23,741 nucleotides of DNA from CAIZIN01 sp964483025 (GCA_964483025.1 CAYZZT010000007.1:1-23741), one strand, 5' to 3'; positions 1 through 7,638 are shown, numbered from the stretch's first letter. Notes: generated by a model from the letters alone, not told the origin. Numbers and translations: made by a program.

Positions 1-4
1 GGTG

Positions 5-41
5 CGAGACTGGATTCCAGACTAAATCTGGAATGACAGAG
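5..41. repeat. palindrome family copy 1
   Basis: Stem ATTCCAGA/TCTGGAAT within GACTGGATTCC...GGAATGACAGAG. The family consensus is TGGATTCC, a variable stem, then GGAATGACAG. Confidence 0.8.
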
Positions 42-52
42 GGATACAAAAC

Positions 53-90
53 TTGGATCCCCGCTGATTACAGCGAGGATGACAGAAAAG
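53..90. repeat. palindrome family copy 2
   Basis: GGATCCCCGCTGATTACAGC then GAGGATGACAG. The arms are ATCC-CGCT and AGCG-GGAT, changed from copy 1 but still pairing. Confidence 0.75.
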
Positions 91-115
91 TTACAGAATG
101 ACAGTGAAAATGACT

Positions 116-1189
116 TTACAAACTTGATAACTTTAAAAACTTTATAACTAATTGCTCCACCTCTTCCCCACTCTCTGCTTCCATAAGTTTTATTCGTAAT
201 TCTTTTGCTCCTAAAAATCCGTGACAATATGCTTTATAATGTTTTTTCATAACAGAAAAGTTTTTATACTCACATAATTTTTCAAAAAGTTTTGTGTGCT
301 CTACTAGCATAGCTAGTCGCAGACTAACGCTGACTGGACGCCGACCAACGCAGAAGAAATTCGGGTTACCAAAAAGTGCCCTCCCCACCATCGCTCCATC
401 TGCCCCACTTTCTTTTATTTTTTGCAAAGCATATTCGCGCGACTTTATATCTCCATTCCCTGCTATCAAAGTTTTTTCTTTTAGGCCAGCTTGAATTTCA
501 TCACGAATTTCAACAGCTCTTTTTACTCTCTCCCACTTTGCGGGCACCAAAGACATTCCTTTTCTTGTGCGCGCATGAATTGTTACAAGAGCTGGCTCTG
601 CTTCTAAAATTTTTGGAAGCCATTTTTCAAGTTCGTCTTTATTGTAGCCAAGACGAGTTTTCACAGAGACAGGAATTTCTCGGCCATTACCTTTTGCCCC
701 TCGCTTTGCAGATAAAATAATTTCTTTTGCCAGCTCAGGATTTTTTATTAATGATGCACCAGCTTTTTGTTTTTCTACACTTCTATCGGGGCATCCCATA
801 TTTATATCAACACCATCAAAGCCAAGTTCTCGCACTATCTCAACTGCTTTTTCAATATGCTCTGGATTTGATCCGAAAATTTGCGCCACAATTGGTCGCT
901 CTGCTTCTATATAATCAAATGCACGAAGAAGTCTTTTTCTCCCTTCCTCTGGCGCCAAGGCAAGCCCATCAGCAGAAACAAATTCTGTCCAAGTTACGTA
1001 TTTATTAAAATTAGAATCCCGAGACTGGATTCCCGCCTTCGCGGGAATGACAGAGAGGGAGGAAATATCAGCTCCTCCACATTTAGAATATTTTACAAAC
1101 ATACGCCGAAAGGCCTCGTCGGTGACATCTGCCATCGGCGCCATTGCAAGAAACGGTTTGCTTATTTTTTTCCAGAAGCCAAGATACAT
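116..1189 (-). CDS. dus: tRNA-dihydrouridine synthase with two in-frame palindrome insertions
   Basis: Dus family flavoenzyme that reduces uridine to dihydrouridine in the tRNA D-loop using FMN and NADPH. Visible: N-terminal MAPMADVTDEAFRR, the active-site loop NMGCPDRSVEKQKAGASLI with the expected catalytic Cys, VKTRLGY, and the phosphate-binding end GNGDI...GADGAMVGRALFGNP. The start is taken as ATG 1189 rather than TTG 1207 because TGC-TACACT lies exactly six bases upstream and no Shine-Dalgarno is seen; this gives 357 aa. Two stretches are foreign to the family. Residues about 37-63 include SVIPAKAGIQ, encoded by a dispersed palindrome at 1021-1057. FCVGRRPVSVS follows GNPNFF and is encoded at about 315-356. 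Both keep the frame and leave the motifs intact, so the enzyme is probably functional. The Dus subfamily was not resolved. Confidence 0.93.
   Translation of the reverse strand: MYLGFWKKISKPFLAMAPMADVTDEAFRRMFVKYSKCGGADISSLSVIPAKAGIQSRDSNFNKYVTWTEFVSADGLALAPEEGRKRLLRAFDYIEAERPIVAQIFGSNPEHIEKAVEIVRELGFDGVDINMGCPDRSVEKQKAGASLIKNPELAKEIILSAKRGAKGNGREIPVSVKTRLGYNKDELEKWLPKILEAEPALVTIHARTRKGMSLVPAKWERVKRAVEIRDEIQAGLKEKTLIAGNGDIKSREYALQKIKESGADGAMVGRALFGNPNFFCVGRRPVSVSLRLAMLVEHTKLFEKLCEYKNFSVMKKHYKAYCHGFLGAKELRIKLMEAESGEEVEQLVIKFLKLSSL
1021..1057. repeat. palindrome family copy 3, inside dus
   Basis: Commonest form, ATTCCCGC-CTTC-GCGGGAAT with GACTGG before and GACAGAGAG after. On the coding strand it reads SVIPAKAGIQ. 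Confidence 0.9.
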
Positions 1190-1195
1190 AAGTGG

Positions 1196-1204
1196 AGTGT
1201 AGCA
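1196..1204 (-). promoter_or_regulatory. TG-extended -10 box of dus, leaderless spacing
   Basis: On the minus strand TGC-TACACT is followed by six bases and then ATG 1189. A transcription start seven bases after the -10 box would be the A of the start codon. It partly overlaps the 19-bp stem at 1201-1243. Confidence 0.5.
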
Positions 1205-1243
1205 CAAATTTTTAAGTTCCTGAAGAACTTAAAAATTTGTGCT
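1201..1243. repeat. 19-bp perfect stem-loop upstream of dus
   Basis: An inverted repeat with a 5-base loop (ctgaa) and perfect 19-bp arms that include AAATTTTTAAGTTC. It lies directly upstream of dus and overlaps its -10 region. It could end transcription entering from the right or act as an operator; the sequence does not decide. Confidence 0.6.
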
Positions 1244-1291
1244 GTTTTAGATGTTCTAAGTGTTCAAATTGTTCTAATGTTCTAATACAAA

Positions 1292-1323
1292 CATGGATTC
1301 CCGCCTTCGCGGGAATGACAGAG
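1292..1323. repeat. palindrome family copy 4
   Basis: Same stem as copy 3, between dus and the 1390-1827 gene. Confidence 0.9.
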
Positions 1324-1332
1324 AAGAGCAAG

Positions 1333-1364
1333 AAAAAAACCCACCATCTTGCAATAGCGGGTTT
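1333..1364 (-). terminator. Rho-independent terminator of the 1390-1827 gene
   Basis: On the minus strand AAACCCGC pairs with GTGGGTTT (one G-U pair) and is followed by a run of T. It lies 26 bases after the stop of the small unknown gene. Confidence 0.65.
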
Positions 1365-1389
1365 GATACATATATAGAACCCTTGTATC

Positions 1390-1827
1390 TTAGGGCAAAA
1401 GTTGAAGGTCTGGCCTACGGCCAACACAGAACTGGGGGTGATTATAGCCAATCGCTTTGATCACCTCTTTTGTTTCATTGTCCCAACGTGGATCACAGTG
1501 AATTGATTTTTCTTCCTCCTTAAAACACTCTCGCGCTTTATTCTCATCAAGAAAAAGTGCAATGATCAGATTGGTGAATCTATCCCAGCAAGATTTGTCC
1601 ACATCATCAATTTTTTTGATTGGAGCTTCTGGGGTATACGCAACGAGCCATTTACAAACGGCAAGTAACTTTCCCCCAAACTTTCCACCAACAGGGACAG
1701 CACTTTTCCCACGAAGTGCAAGTTTTTCAACTTCGACAGAAACAGTACCTGCTTCGAATTTTCTTGATACTTTATAAAGTGAACCGCTAGATTCACTTGC
1801 GGTTACAGCATAGAAGTGCGTGAGCAT
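1390..1827 (-). CDS. hypothetical protein, 145 aa, C-terminus derived from a repeat
   Basis: I do not recognise this family. The ATG is preceded by AAAGGACG, a reasonable Shine-Dalgarno site, and a terminator follows, so it looks like a real single-gene unit. The protein is soluble, without signal peptide or membrane segment, mixed in charge, with a Lys/Glu-rich middle (KARECFKEEEKS) and Trp/Cys residues (SCWDRFTN). The last 13 residues, starting FCVGRRP, repeat the insertion seen near the C-terminus of dus. The DNA there (about 1400-1440) resembles 315-356, so a dispersed element appears to have replaced or extended the original C-terminus. Function unknown. Confidence 0.65.
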   Translation of the reverse strand: MLTHFYAVTASESSGSLYKVSRKFEAGTVSVEVEKLALRGKSAVPVGGKFGGKLLAVCKWLVAYTPEAPIKKIDDVDKSCWDRFTNLIIALFLDENKARECFKEEEKSIHCDPRWDNETKEVIKAIGYNHPQFCVGRRPDLQLLP

Positions 1828-1935
1828 ATCGTCCTTTCTTTTTTTGTTTTCTTTGTTCTTTAGCTAATCATCCTGATTTAGCCGTTTCTGACTAGAAGGT
1901 TATATGAAAAATACCAAAGGGTCAAGCGCGTAGAA

Positions 1936-2056
1936 TTGTCATTCCTGCCCCCATATTCACGAGGATAAACTCCGGCAGGTTGCGTCTGATGGGTATCAGA
2001 CTTAAAGACGGAGGCTGTCGTGAGTTCGGGATGGGACCCGAGCGCAAGGGCGGAAT
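1936..2056. other. large folded element, possible structured RNA
   Basis: The block is closed by CATTCCTGCCC pairing with GGGCGGAATG and contains smaller hairpins: GTCTGAT/ATCAGAC at 1984-2001 and TTCGGG/CCCGAG at 2025-2041. CCTGCC/GGCAGG and TGTCGT/ACGACA can form alternative stems. On the minus strand 2022-2036 reads TCCCATCCCGAACTC, which matches the conserved loop B/C segment of 5S rRNA, but the surrounding helices and spacing do not fit a 5S molecule. Its outer end (GTCATTCC) resembles the dispersed palindrome family. It may be an expanded member of that family or an RNA gene. Confidence 0.4.
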
Positions 2057-2172
2057 GTGACGACATGAGCCATGTGGAAAAGATTTTTTAGTAAAAAAAT
2101 ACTTTTGCAGAAAAATACATGTGAATCCAACCTGAAAAGTATTTTGTTTTCAATTTATTATTTTGTGCTTTA

Positions 2173-2213
2173 AATTTGTTTCGGATTTCGGATTTCGTGC
2201 TTCGGATTTATTT
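2173..2213. repeat. dispersed CCGAA/ACGAAAT repeat, copy 1
   Basis: Contains TTTCGGATTTCGTGCTTCGG after TTTG. The same or reverse-complement text appears at 7709-7749, 20030-20076 and 20140-20172. All copies are intergenic. Confidence 0.7.
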
Positions 2214-2246
2214 ACATGGATTCCCGCCTTCGCGGGAATGACAGAA
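2214..2246. repeat. palindrome family copy 5
   Basis: Same stem as copy 3, just after the Clp-like gene ends. Confidence 0.9.
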
Positions 2247-2249
2247 AGG

Positions 2250-4676
2250 TTACTCCGTATCTAAATTCACCACATCCCCAGCGGAAAGTTCCCCGCGGAT
2301 TATTTTATCAGCAATAGAAGCCTCAATTTTTTCTTGAATATATCTGTTCATAGGTCTTGCACCAAAAGCTAGATCCATACCTTGCTTTGCTACTTCAGAA
2401 ATTAATTTGTCGGTGATTTTTATTCCAATACCTTTTTCTTTTAATCTATCTTCTAATTTTATAAGCATGAGCCCAGCTATTTTTTTCAAATCATCTTCTC
2501 CCAATGGAGCAAAAAGTATAGTTCCATCAAAACGATTGATCAATTCTGGTTTAAATATTCCCCTCTCCACAATAGCCGAAATTATCTCATCTTTTTTGCT
2601 TACAAGATTTTCACCCCTACTTACATAATCAAAAATCAAATCACTTCCCGCGTTTGATGTTGCAATAATAATTGTATTTCTCACATTTACCCTATTGCCA
2701 TCCATATCAGAGAAAAATCCTTCATCAATTATTTGTAAGAATAAATCATGAACATCTTTATTTGTCTTTTCAAACTCATCCAAAAGCAAAACAGAGTATT
2801 GATTTTCTCGAAGTTTTTTAGAAAGCAATCCCGAGTGACCTTCTTCAAAAGAACCAATGAGTCGCTTTAAAGCATCATCAGTTTTATATTCTGACATATC
2901 AAAACGCAATATTTTGTCTTCACTTCCAAAAAATGTTTCAGCTAAAGCTTTTGTTGTTTCTGTCTTCCCTACACCAGTTGGTCCCAAGAAAAGGAATGAA
3001 CCTATTGGTCTGTGTGCATTTCCCACCCCAGCTCGCGCTCGACGTAAAGCATTTGAAATCACTGTAATTGCTTCATTTTGCCCCACCACCCTTTTGTGAA
3101 GCACCCCTTCCAAATTCATAAGCTTTTCTTTTTCATCTTCTTTCACTTCTCCTTGTGGAATTCCTGTCTTACTTGCAAAAAATGAAAGTATATCCTCTTT
3201 GGTAACAGTACTTTTCCCTTGATGTTTTATGTATGGAATAATTTCTGTAAGTACATCACGAGCTTTATCATATAAAAATGTTTCTGAAAAATATCTTTCT
3301 GTTCCCTCCACAATAGCCAATATAGCTTCGTATGTAATAAAAACTTTTCCACGTGCCTCCACCAAAAGAACTTCATCCTCAAGAATTCTCGATACAGCAT
3401 CTTTATCTTTTTCAGGAATATCAACTTTTTCAAAAAAAGACATCAATGATTTATTTGGTTCAATTATATTGTGATATCTCTCCTTATCTGAAAGAGCTAT
3501 AATATGCAAATCTGGCGAATTAAAGAAAGTACTAAAAATAGAAACAATATCCGAACCAAAAATATGTGCAGAATCTATAAGCATAGAAAAATTTTCAATA
3601 GCTAAAATGATATTTCCAACATCTCTAGCCTCACCTAAAATTTTTACAAAAAGGTTTTCAAATTCATCTTTATTATTTATGCCACTTAAAAGCTGTGTTG
3701 GCCGGAGATAAAATACTCTTTTCTTTTCTAATTCAGGATATGCATAGCCCCTATCTATTGCCATAGAAAGCATTGCTGTGAGCTCGGAAGAATTTTGTTG
3801 ATCCTCACTTATAATAAGAGCATTGGCACCACCACCTTTTACAAGTATTGTCTCAAGATTTTCAAATTCTTTTTTATAAAAAACAAAAAGAGATTCATCT
3901 ACTTCACGATAAAAATTTTCCTCGGAAACAGGATTTGCATATTTCATTAATGTCCACGCTTTGCCATATGCCCAGTCCTTACCCAAGCTAGGGACCCTCC
4001 CCATTACTTCCTTACTCCAAAAACGCTTTTCACGAGACTCCCGGTATCTCATTCGAGAAATCCACCCTGTGACACCTGCCCACATTTTCTCCGACACGCC
4101 ATATGTAAATAAAAATTGAGAAAACTCTTTTGAACTTTCATATACAGATTTTGAATAATCAGTAAATGTAATGACCTCACCCACAGAAACTATATTAAAC
4201 GTATCAATACTAATTTTTTCTTTTCGCATTGATAAAAAACGAGAAATATCATCTTTTGGTATATCAAGACGTTCAAAAGTCACCCTTCCCAACTGTGAAT
4301 ATATAAAGCCAGAAAGAACATCACCTTTTGGTGTTTCAAACATTATTCTTGAAACATCATATGTGACAGGAAAAAATAAAATGCTACTTTTGTTTTTATG
4401 TGAACCCACAGACAATTTAAAAATGTGCGAATAATAAAACATCTCTATTAAACACAATTTTATTGCAACCAAACAAAAAAGAAGAAAAACTCCTCTCCAT
4501 CTAAAAATATTTGAGCTAATAAAATCTGGTGGGAATGTTATAGCTACAGCCAAAACCAATGCTCCATTTAAAAAAAACTTTCTTAGGGTAGCCCTTGTCT
4601 TTGGGCTCATAAAATTATCCAAAATAAAAGCTGGTCTGTAATTCTCTGCAAATTTTTCTAGGTCTTTATATTTCAT
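2250..4676 (-). CDS. membrane-anchored ClpC/ClpB-like AAA+ ATPase with degenerate first ring
   Basis: 808 residues. Two hydrophobic segments (about 33-50 and 62-80) anchor it in the membrane, and an unrecognised region follows to about 260. A ClpC-type D1 domain (about 270-500) has lost its ATP site: where Walker A should be it reads SEDQQNSSEL, and the Walker B position reads ILAIENF. D2 is intact: GPTGVGKT (565-572), VLLLDEFEK (629-637), sensor 1 IIIATSNAGS and sensor 2 GARPMNR. The usual aromatic pore loop GYVG after RLIG is replaced by a sequence without it (GSFEEGHSG). D2 should therefore hydrolyse ATP, but classical substrate threading is doubtful. No ClpP-binding loop was recognised. 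The gene begins two bases after the stop of its small membrane neighbour and is surely co-transcribed with it. Function is inferred as membrane remodelling or protein quality control. Confidence 0.85.
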   Translation of the reverse strand: MKYKDLEKFAENYRPAFILDNFMSPKTRATLRKFFLNGALVLAVAITFPPDFISSNIFRWRGVFLLFCLVAIKLCLIEMFYYSHIFKLSVGSHKNKSSILFFPVTYDVSRIMFETPKGDVLSGFIYSQLGRVTFERLDIPKDDISRFLSMRKEKISIDTFNIVSVGEVITFTDYSKSVYESSKEFSQFLFTYGVSEKMWAGVTGWISRMRYRESREKRFWSKEVMGRVPSLGKDWAYGKAWTLMKYANPVSEENFYREVDESLFVFYKKEFENLETILVKGGGANALIISEDQQNSSELTAMLSMAIDRGYAYPELEKKRVFYLRPTQLLSGINNKDEFENLFVKILGEARDVGNIILAIENFSMLIDSAHIFGSDIVSIFSTFFNSPDLHIIALSDKERYHNIIEPNKSLMSFFEKVDIPEKDKDAVSRILEDEVLLVEARGKVFITYEAILAIVEGTERYFSETFLYDKARDVLTEIIPYIKHQGKSTVTKEDILSFFASKTGIPQGEVKEDEKEKLMNLEGVLHKRVVGQNEAITVISNALRRARAGVGNAHRPIGSFLFLGPTGVGKTETTKALAETFFGSEDKILRFDMSEYKTDDALKRLIGSFEEGHSGLLSKKLRENQYSVLLLDEFEKTNKDVHDLFLQIIDEGFFSDMDGNRVNVRNTIIIATSNAGSDLIFDYVSRGENLVSKKDEIISAIVERGIFKPELINRFDGTILFAPLGEDDLKKIAGLMLIKLEDRLKEKGIGIKITDKLISEVAKQGMDLAFGARPMNRYIQEKIEASIADKIIRGELSAGDVVNLDTE

Positions 4677-4678
4677 AA

Positions 4679-5071
4679 TTATTTATTTAAAAGTCCCATA
4701 ATACCAAAAAAAGCGAGCGAGATAAGAATAACTGGTAGAAATATCCATAGAAAAAAACAAACTAGAACCACAACAAAAGCAACAAAAAAACAAACTAATG
4801 CAAAAAAGAGAAGAATGGTCCTCATAAACATACCGACTATTCTCATTAATGTATTTGCAATCAATGTGGAAGCAAGTTCTTCAATATCAAAGCCTTTTTT
4901 ATATCTATCGCTCATCCTTTCCCATGGGGAGAAAAAAGTTCGAAATGTATCTGGTACAGAAAAGAAATGCCAGAGAAACCAAAAAATGTTTCCATCGAGC
5001 CTTATCAAATCAACAAATGCCGTGGAATAGTGCCAGCGCAAATATATTGGAACAAGTTTAATAGCATTCAT
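4679..5071 (-). CDS. small membrane protein, operon partner of the Clp-like ATPase
   Basis: Not a family I can name. It is 130 aa from ATG 5071. The N-terminal half is rich in aromatic residues (FWFLWHFFSVPDTFRTFF) followed by a Lys/Glu-containing soluble stretch. The C-terminal half has two strongly hydrophobic segments (about 80-100 and 105-127). ATG 5077 is also possible, but TATAAT at 5080-5085 lies only two bases before it, while ATG 5071 leaves eight bases, suitable for a near-leaderless mRNA. The stop is two bases from the start of the ATPase, which suggests the two proteins act together in the membrane. Confidence 0.8.
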   Translation of the reverse strand: MNAIKLVPIYLRWHYSTAFVDLIRLDGNIFWFLWHFFSVPDTFRTFFSPWERMSDRYKKGFDIEELASTLIANTLMRIVGMFMRTILLFFALVCFFVAFVVVLVCFFLWIFLPVILISLAFFGIMGLLNK

Positions 5072-5079
5072 ACTCATCT

Positions 5080-5085
5080 ATTATA
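5080..5085 (-). promoter_or_regulatory. -10 box of the membrane protein/Clp-like operon
   Basis: Consensus TATAAT on the minus strand, with GTGACG 17 bases upstream as a weak -35. No Shine-Dalgarno precedes the start. Confidence 0.45.
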
Positions 5086-5138
5086 CTTCTATTATCTAAA
5101 AACGTCACTATTTTGTGTTGATTTTTGATTTTGTTCCC

Positions 5139-5166
5139 CAGATCCCCGGAGTACCGAGGACGACAC
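5139..5166. repeat. palindrome family copy 6
   Basis: GATCCCCGGAGTACCGAGGA then CGACA. The same stem as the topA insertion at 12173-12203. Confidence 0.75.
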
Positions 5167-5254
5167 AAAATATAGTCGTAAATATACTTCTTATTTTGTG
5201 TCGATTTTAAATTTTTAAATAATGATCTAATTATTAAATTTTTAAAAATTAATT

Positions 5255-5308
5255 CATTAAGAAATTATTTATCCCAGATAATGCAATAAACTGGGACATG
5301 AAAATTTG
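5255..5308. repeat. 54-bp repeat, copy A (inverted relative to 8968-9021)
   Basis: These 54 bases are the exact reverse complement of 8968-9021. The element contains CCCAG...CTGGG arms around GATAATGCAATAA, so it can form a small hairpin. It lies after the ftsQ-like gene. Confidence 0.9.
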
Positions 5309-5319
5309 TGCTTAAAAAT

Positions 5320-5362
5320 TAAATCAGCACCAAAATTGCCCTAGAATTTTGGTGCTGATTTG
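5320..5362 (-). terminator. hairpin overlapping the end of the ftsQ-like gene
   Basis: AAATCAGCACCAAAATT pairs with AATTTTGGTGCTGATTT around a short loop. On the minus strand it covers the last codons of the 5341-6177 gene and is followed by an AT-rich stretch. Confidence 0.6.
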
Positions 5363-6177
5363 GCTTTATAATAAACCTTATTCCCAAAACGCATATCAAT
5401 ATAATCAATAGAATCTAGATTTGAAGAAGAAAGTTGCTGACTTTTTAAGATTGTATCAATATTATTATACATATCTTCATAAGAATTTTTCTTATTCAGC
5501 ATTATTTTTGTGCCAGAGGAAAGCAATAGATCAAAATCACCCTGATTTTTCAGCTCCACACCTACAATAGAAAGTTCTAGTTTACTTTTTATCTGTTTTA
5601 TAAATATTTGAAATAGAGAAAAATCTTCAACAGTAAATATCTGTGCACCCAGAGGATCTTCTTTACTTAACTCACCTTTATATATGAAATACACATTACC
5701 AGAGAAATATGGCGCAGAGGCAAAAACTTTTCCTGTGATATCAACAAAATAACATTCCGGAATATTTTCTTCTATTTTATCCTTACACCAAAGTGCCTCG
5801 GGTTTTCTTTCTTCTATTTCTATTGAAATTTTTTTGAAACCTTCTCTGTTTATATTTAAGGAATTAATACCTGGAAAATCTTTTATTAAAATATTATTTA
5901 AATTATTTACACTATATAGAAATGTATTTGATTTTGGAATTAGCCAAAGGTAATACCCAGAAAGTGACTTATTTACCGTATTATTTATTTCTTCCTTATT
6001 AATTATATTTGTACCATTAATAGAAACTTCACGAATCTGAATTTTTTCTATTCGAAAAAAGAGGACAGCTCCTACAATAATTAATATTGCTAAGATACTA
6101 AAAATAATTACCATCCTTTTTACAAAACGACGACGTCTTTCACGAGCCTCTAATGATCTATATTTAATCCTTACCAT
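5341..6177 (-). CDS. ftsQ: FtsQ/DivIB-like cell division protein
   Basis: 278 aa with the FtsQ layout. A basic cytoplasmic N-terminus (EARERRRRFVKR) is followed by one membrane segment (about 22-42, IIFSILAILIIVGAVLFF), then a POTRA-like domain (from about 45, IQIREVSINGTNIINKEEI) and a beta-rich domain with IEIEERKPEALW near residue 125. FtsQ/DivIB links early and late divisome proteins at the division site. The ATG is preceded by AAAGGA seven bases upstream. It follows serS on the same strand, separated by 177 bases that hold a large hairpin. Family assignment rests on architecture and the ERKP-type motif; a generic POTRA protein is the alternative. Confidence 0.75.
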   Translation of the reverse strand: MVRIKYRSLEARERRRRFVKRMVIIFSILAILIIVGAVLFFRIEKIQIREVSINGTNIINKEEINNTVNKSLSGYYLWLIPKSNTFLYSVNNLNNILIKDFPGINSLNINREGFKKISIEIEERKPEALWCKDKIEENIPECYFVDITGKVFASAPYFSGNVYFIYKGELSKEDPLGAQIFTVEDFSLFQIFIKQIKSKLELSIVGVELKNQGDFDLLLSSGTKIMLNKKNSYEDMYNNIDTILKSQQLSSSNLDSIDYIDMRFGNKVYYKAKSAPKF

Positions 6178-6214
6178 TTTTTTCCTTTGGAGCTTCTATT
6201 ACACTGAGCTTGAT

Positions 6215-6350
6215 AAAAAAGCAATACCTAGGTAAAACAATCAAATTTCGTGCGAAAATCATGAAGTCCGACGAAGCATACCTGAGTCTGTTGAGGAGGG
6301 ATGAATGATTTGCAGCCGAAATTTGGTTGTTTTGGCAGGTAAGCATTATC
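6215..6350. repeat. large imperfect inverted repeat between serS and ftsQ
   Basis: Arms of about 40 bases share TACCT, AAAACAAYCAAATTTCG and AAATCAT and face each other around a loop that includes CATACCTGAGTCTGTTGAGG. The RNA from serS into ftsQ would carry this hairpin, which could be a processing site or attenuator. It might also be a miniature mobile repeat; no coding potential is seen. Confidence 0.6.
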
Positions 6351-6354
6351 GATT

Positions 6355-7629
6355 TTAATTTGCGTTTGGTTTTTCTATCAAGCTCTTACCCATGTATTTT
6401 TGTAGCACTTCCGGAATTAAAATTGAACCATCTTCTTGCTGAAAATTTTCCATTATAGCAATTAAAGAACGTGGCGTTGGAATCGCTGTGCAATTTAAAG
6501 AATGAACGAAACGCATTTTGCCATCTAGATCTCGATAGCGGATATTTAATCTTCTTGATTGAAAATCGTGAAAATATGAAGCAGAGCTAATTTCTCTGTA
6601 TGTATTTTCTGAAGGAATCCAAAGGTTAATATCATATTTTTTTACTTGCCCCAGCCCCAAATCTCCACCACAGTTTGCAACAGTGTGATATGGGATACCA
6701 AGACTTTCTATAAAAGCTTCTGTGTTTCCATTTATTTCCTCATGAAATTTTACAGATGCTTCATGACTTGCTTCACAAAGGATCACCTGCTCGAGCTTAT
6801 AGAATTCATGTACCCTCATTAAACCTTTTGTATCTTTTCCATGACTACCGGCCTCACGACGAAAACATGGAGAAAATGAAAGTATCTTTTTCGGAAGGTC
6901 TTTTATATCAATCACCTCGTCGGAATAATAATTCATTGTGGCAACTTCGGCTGTACCAGCAAGATAATCATTGTCTTGAGTTTTATACAAATCATCTTCC
7001 CCCTGAGGAAGATAGCCTGTGCCGAGAAGAGATTCTCTTCGCACAAGAGATGGAACGATCATTGGGTCAAGCCCGCGTGAAGTGAAAAAATCCATACCAT
7101 ATTGCCAAAGCGCCATACTCAATCTTGCACCATCATTTTTTAAAAAATATCCACGAAAACCAGAAACTTTTGTACCTCGCTCAAAATCGGCCATATCATG
7201 AAGAGCAGAAAGTTCTATATGACTTTTTGGTTTGAAAGAAAATTCTGGAATATCTCCCCACTTTCGCACTTCTTGATTGTCGGCGTCACTTTCACCTTCT
7301 GGCACTGTCATATCTGGAATGTTTGGTACTTGCACCATGAGCTTCTGCCACTCCATCATTATTTCTTTTAATTTTTCTTCTTCTTTTTGCAAATCATTTT
7401 TAACAAGTTGCATTGCATATACAAATTTATCTTTTTCTTCTTGCGGTGTGCCAATTATTTTTCGGCTTACATCGTTTTGTTCAGCTTTCTTTTTTTCTAT
7501 GGAAGCAAGGAGTTCACGGCGTTTATCATCCACTTCAATAAGCGCATCAACATTAAAGTTTATATGCTTCTTTTGTGCACCTAGGGTAATAAGCTCTTTA
7601 TTTTCTCTGATGAATTTGATGTCTAACAT
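6355..7629 (-). CDS. serS: seryl-tRNA synthetase
   Basis: Class II synthetase that charges tRNA-Ser. 424 aa, the usual length. The N-terminal tRNA-binding coiled coil covers about residues 28-105 (VDDKRRELLASIEKKKAEQN). The catalytic core shows GTAEVATMNYY, motif 2 CFRREAGSHGKDTKGLMRVHEF, and motif 3 as NCTAIPTPRSLIAIMENFQQ, the NCTA-xP-R variant seen in part of the family. ATG 7629 lies nine bases after TGG-TATTAT, without a Shine-Dalgarno, so the message may start only a few bases upstream. It heads the minus-strand pair with ftsQ and diverges from dprA. Confidence 0.96.
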   Translation of the reverse strand: MLDIKFIRENKELITLGAQKKHINFNVDALIEVDDKRRELLASIEKKKAEQNDVSRKIIGTPQEEKDKFVYAMQLVKNDLQKEEEKLKEIMMEWQKLMVQVPNIPDMTVPEGESDADNQEVRKWGDIPEFSFKPKSHIELSALHDMADFERGTKVSGFRGYFLKNDGARLSMALWQYGMDFFTSRGLDPMIVPSLVRRESLLGTGYLPQGEDDLYKTQDNDYLAGTAEVATMNYYSDEVIDIKDLPKKILSFSPCFRREAGSHGKDTKGLMRVHEFYKLEQVILCEASHEASVKFHEEINGNTEAFIESLGIPYHTVANCGGDLGLGQVKKYDINLWIPSENTYREISSASYFHDFQSRRLNIRYRDLDGKMRFVHSLNCTAIPTPRSLIAIMENFQQEDGSILIPEVLQKYMGKSLIEKPNAN

Positions 7630-7638
7630 ATTAGTCTC

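Larger units (their letters stand above)
1828..2249. other. gene-free interval with several repeats
   Basis: No convincing coding region. In order it holds the folded element at 1936-2056, an inverted repeat AAAATACTTTT/AAAAGTATTTT at 2096-2145, a copy of the CCGAA-type repeat at 2173-2213, and a copy of the main palindrome family at 2214-2246 just after the Clp-like gene ends. Confidence 0.6.

Noticed and set aside
1212..1451. 79-codon frame upstream of dus containing SVIPAKAGIH
   Set aside because: It consists of the terminator, a palindrome copy and the end of the neighbouring gene in another frame.
1936..2056. 5S rRNA gene
   Set aside because: Only the TCCCATCCCGAACTC segment fits; the distance to the closing helix is too short and helix II/III partners are missing.
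1878..2066. Short frame over the folded block
   Set aside because: It is explained by the hairpin DNA; there is no ribosome binding site and composition follows the repeats.
6164..6346. 60-codon frame between serS and ftsQ
   Set aside because: It is the hairpin arms in translation, and its end overlaps the ftsQ start.
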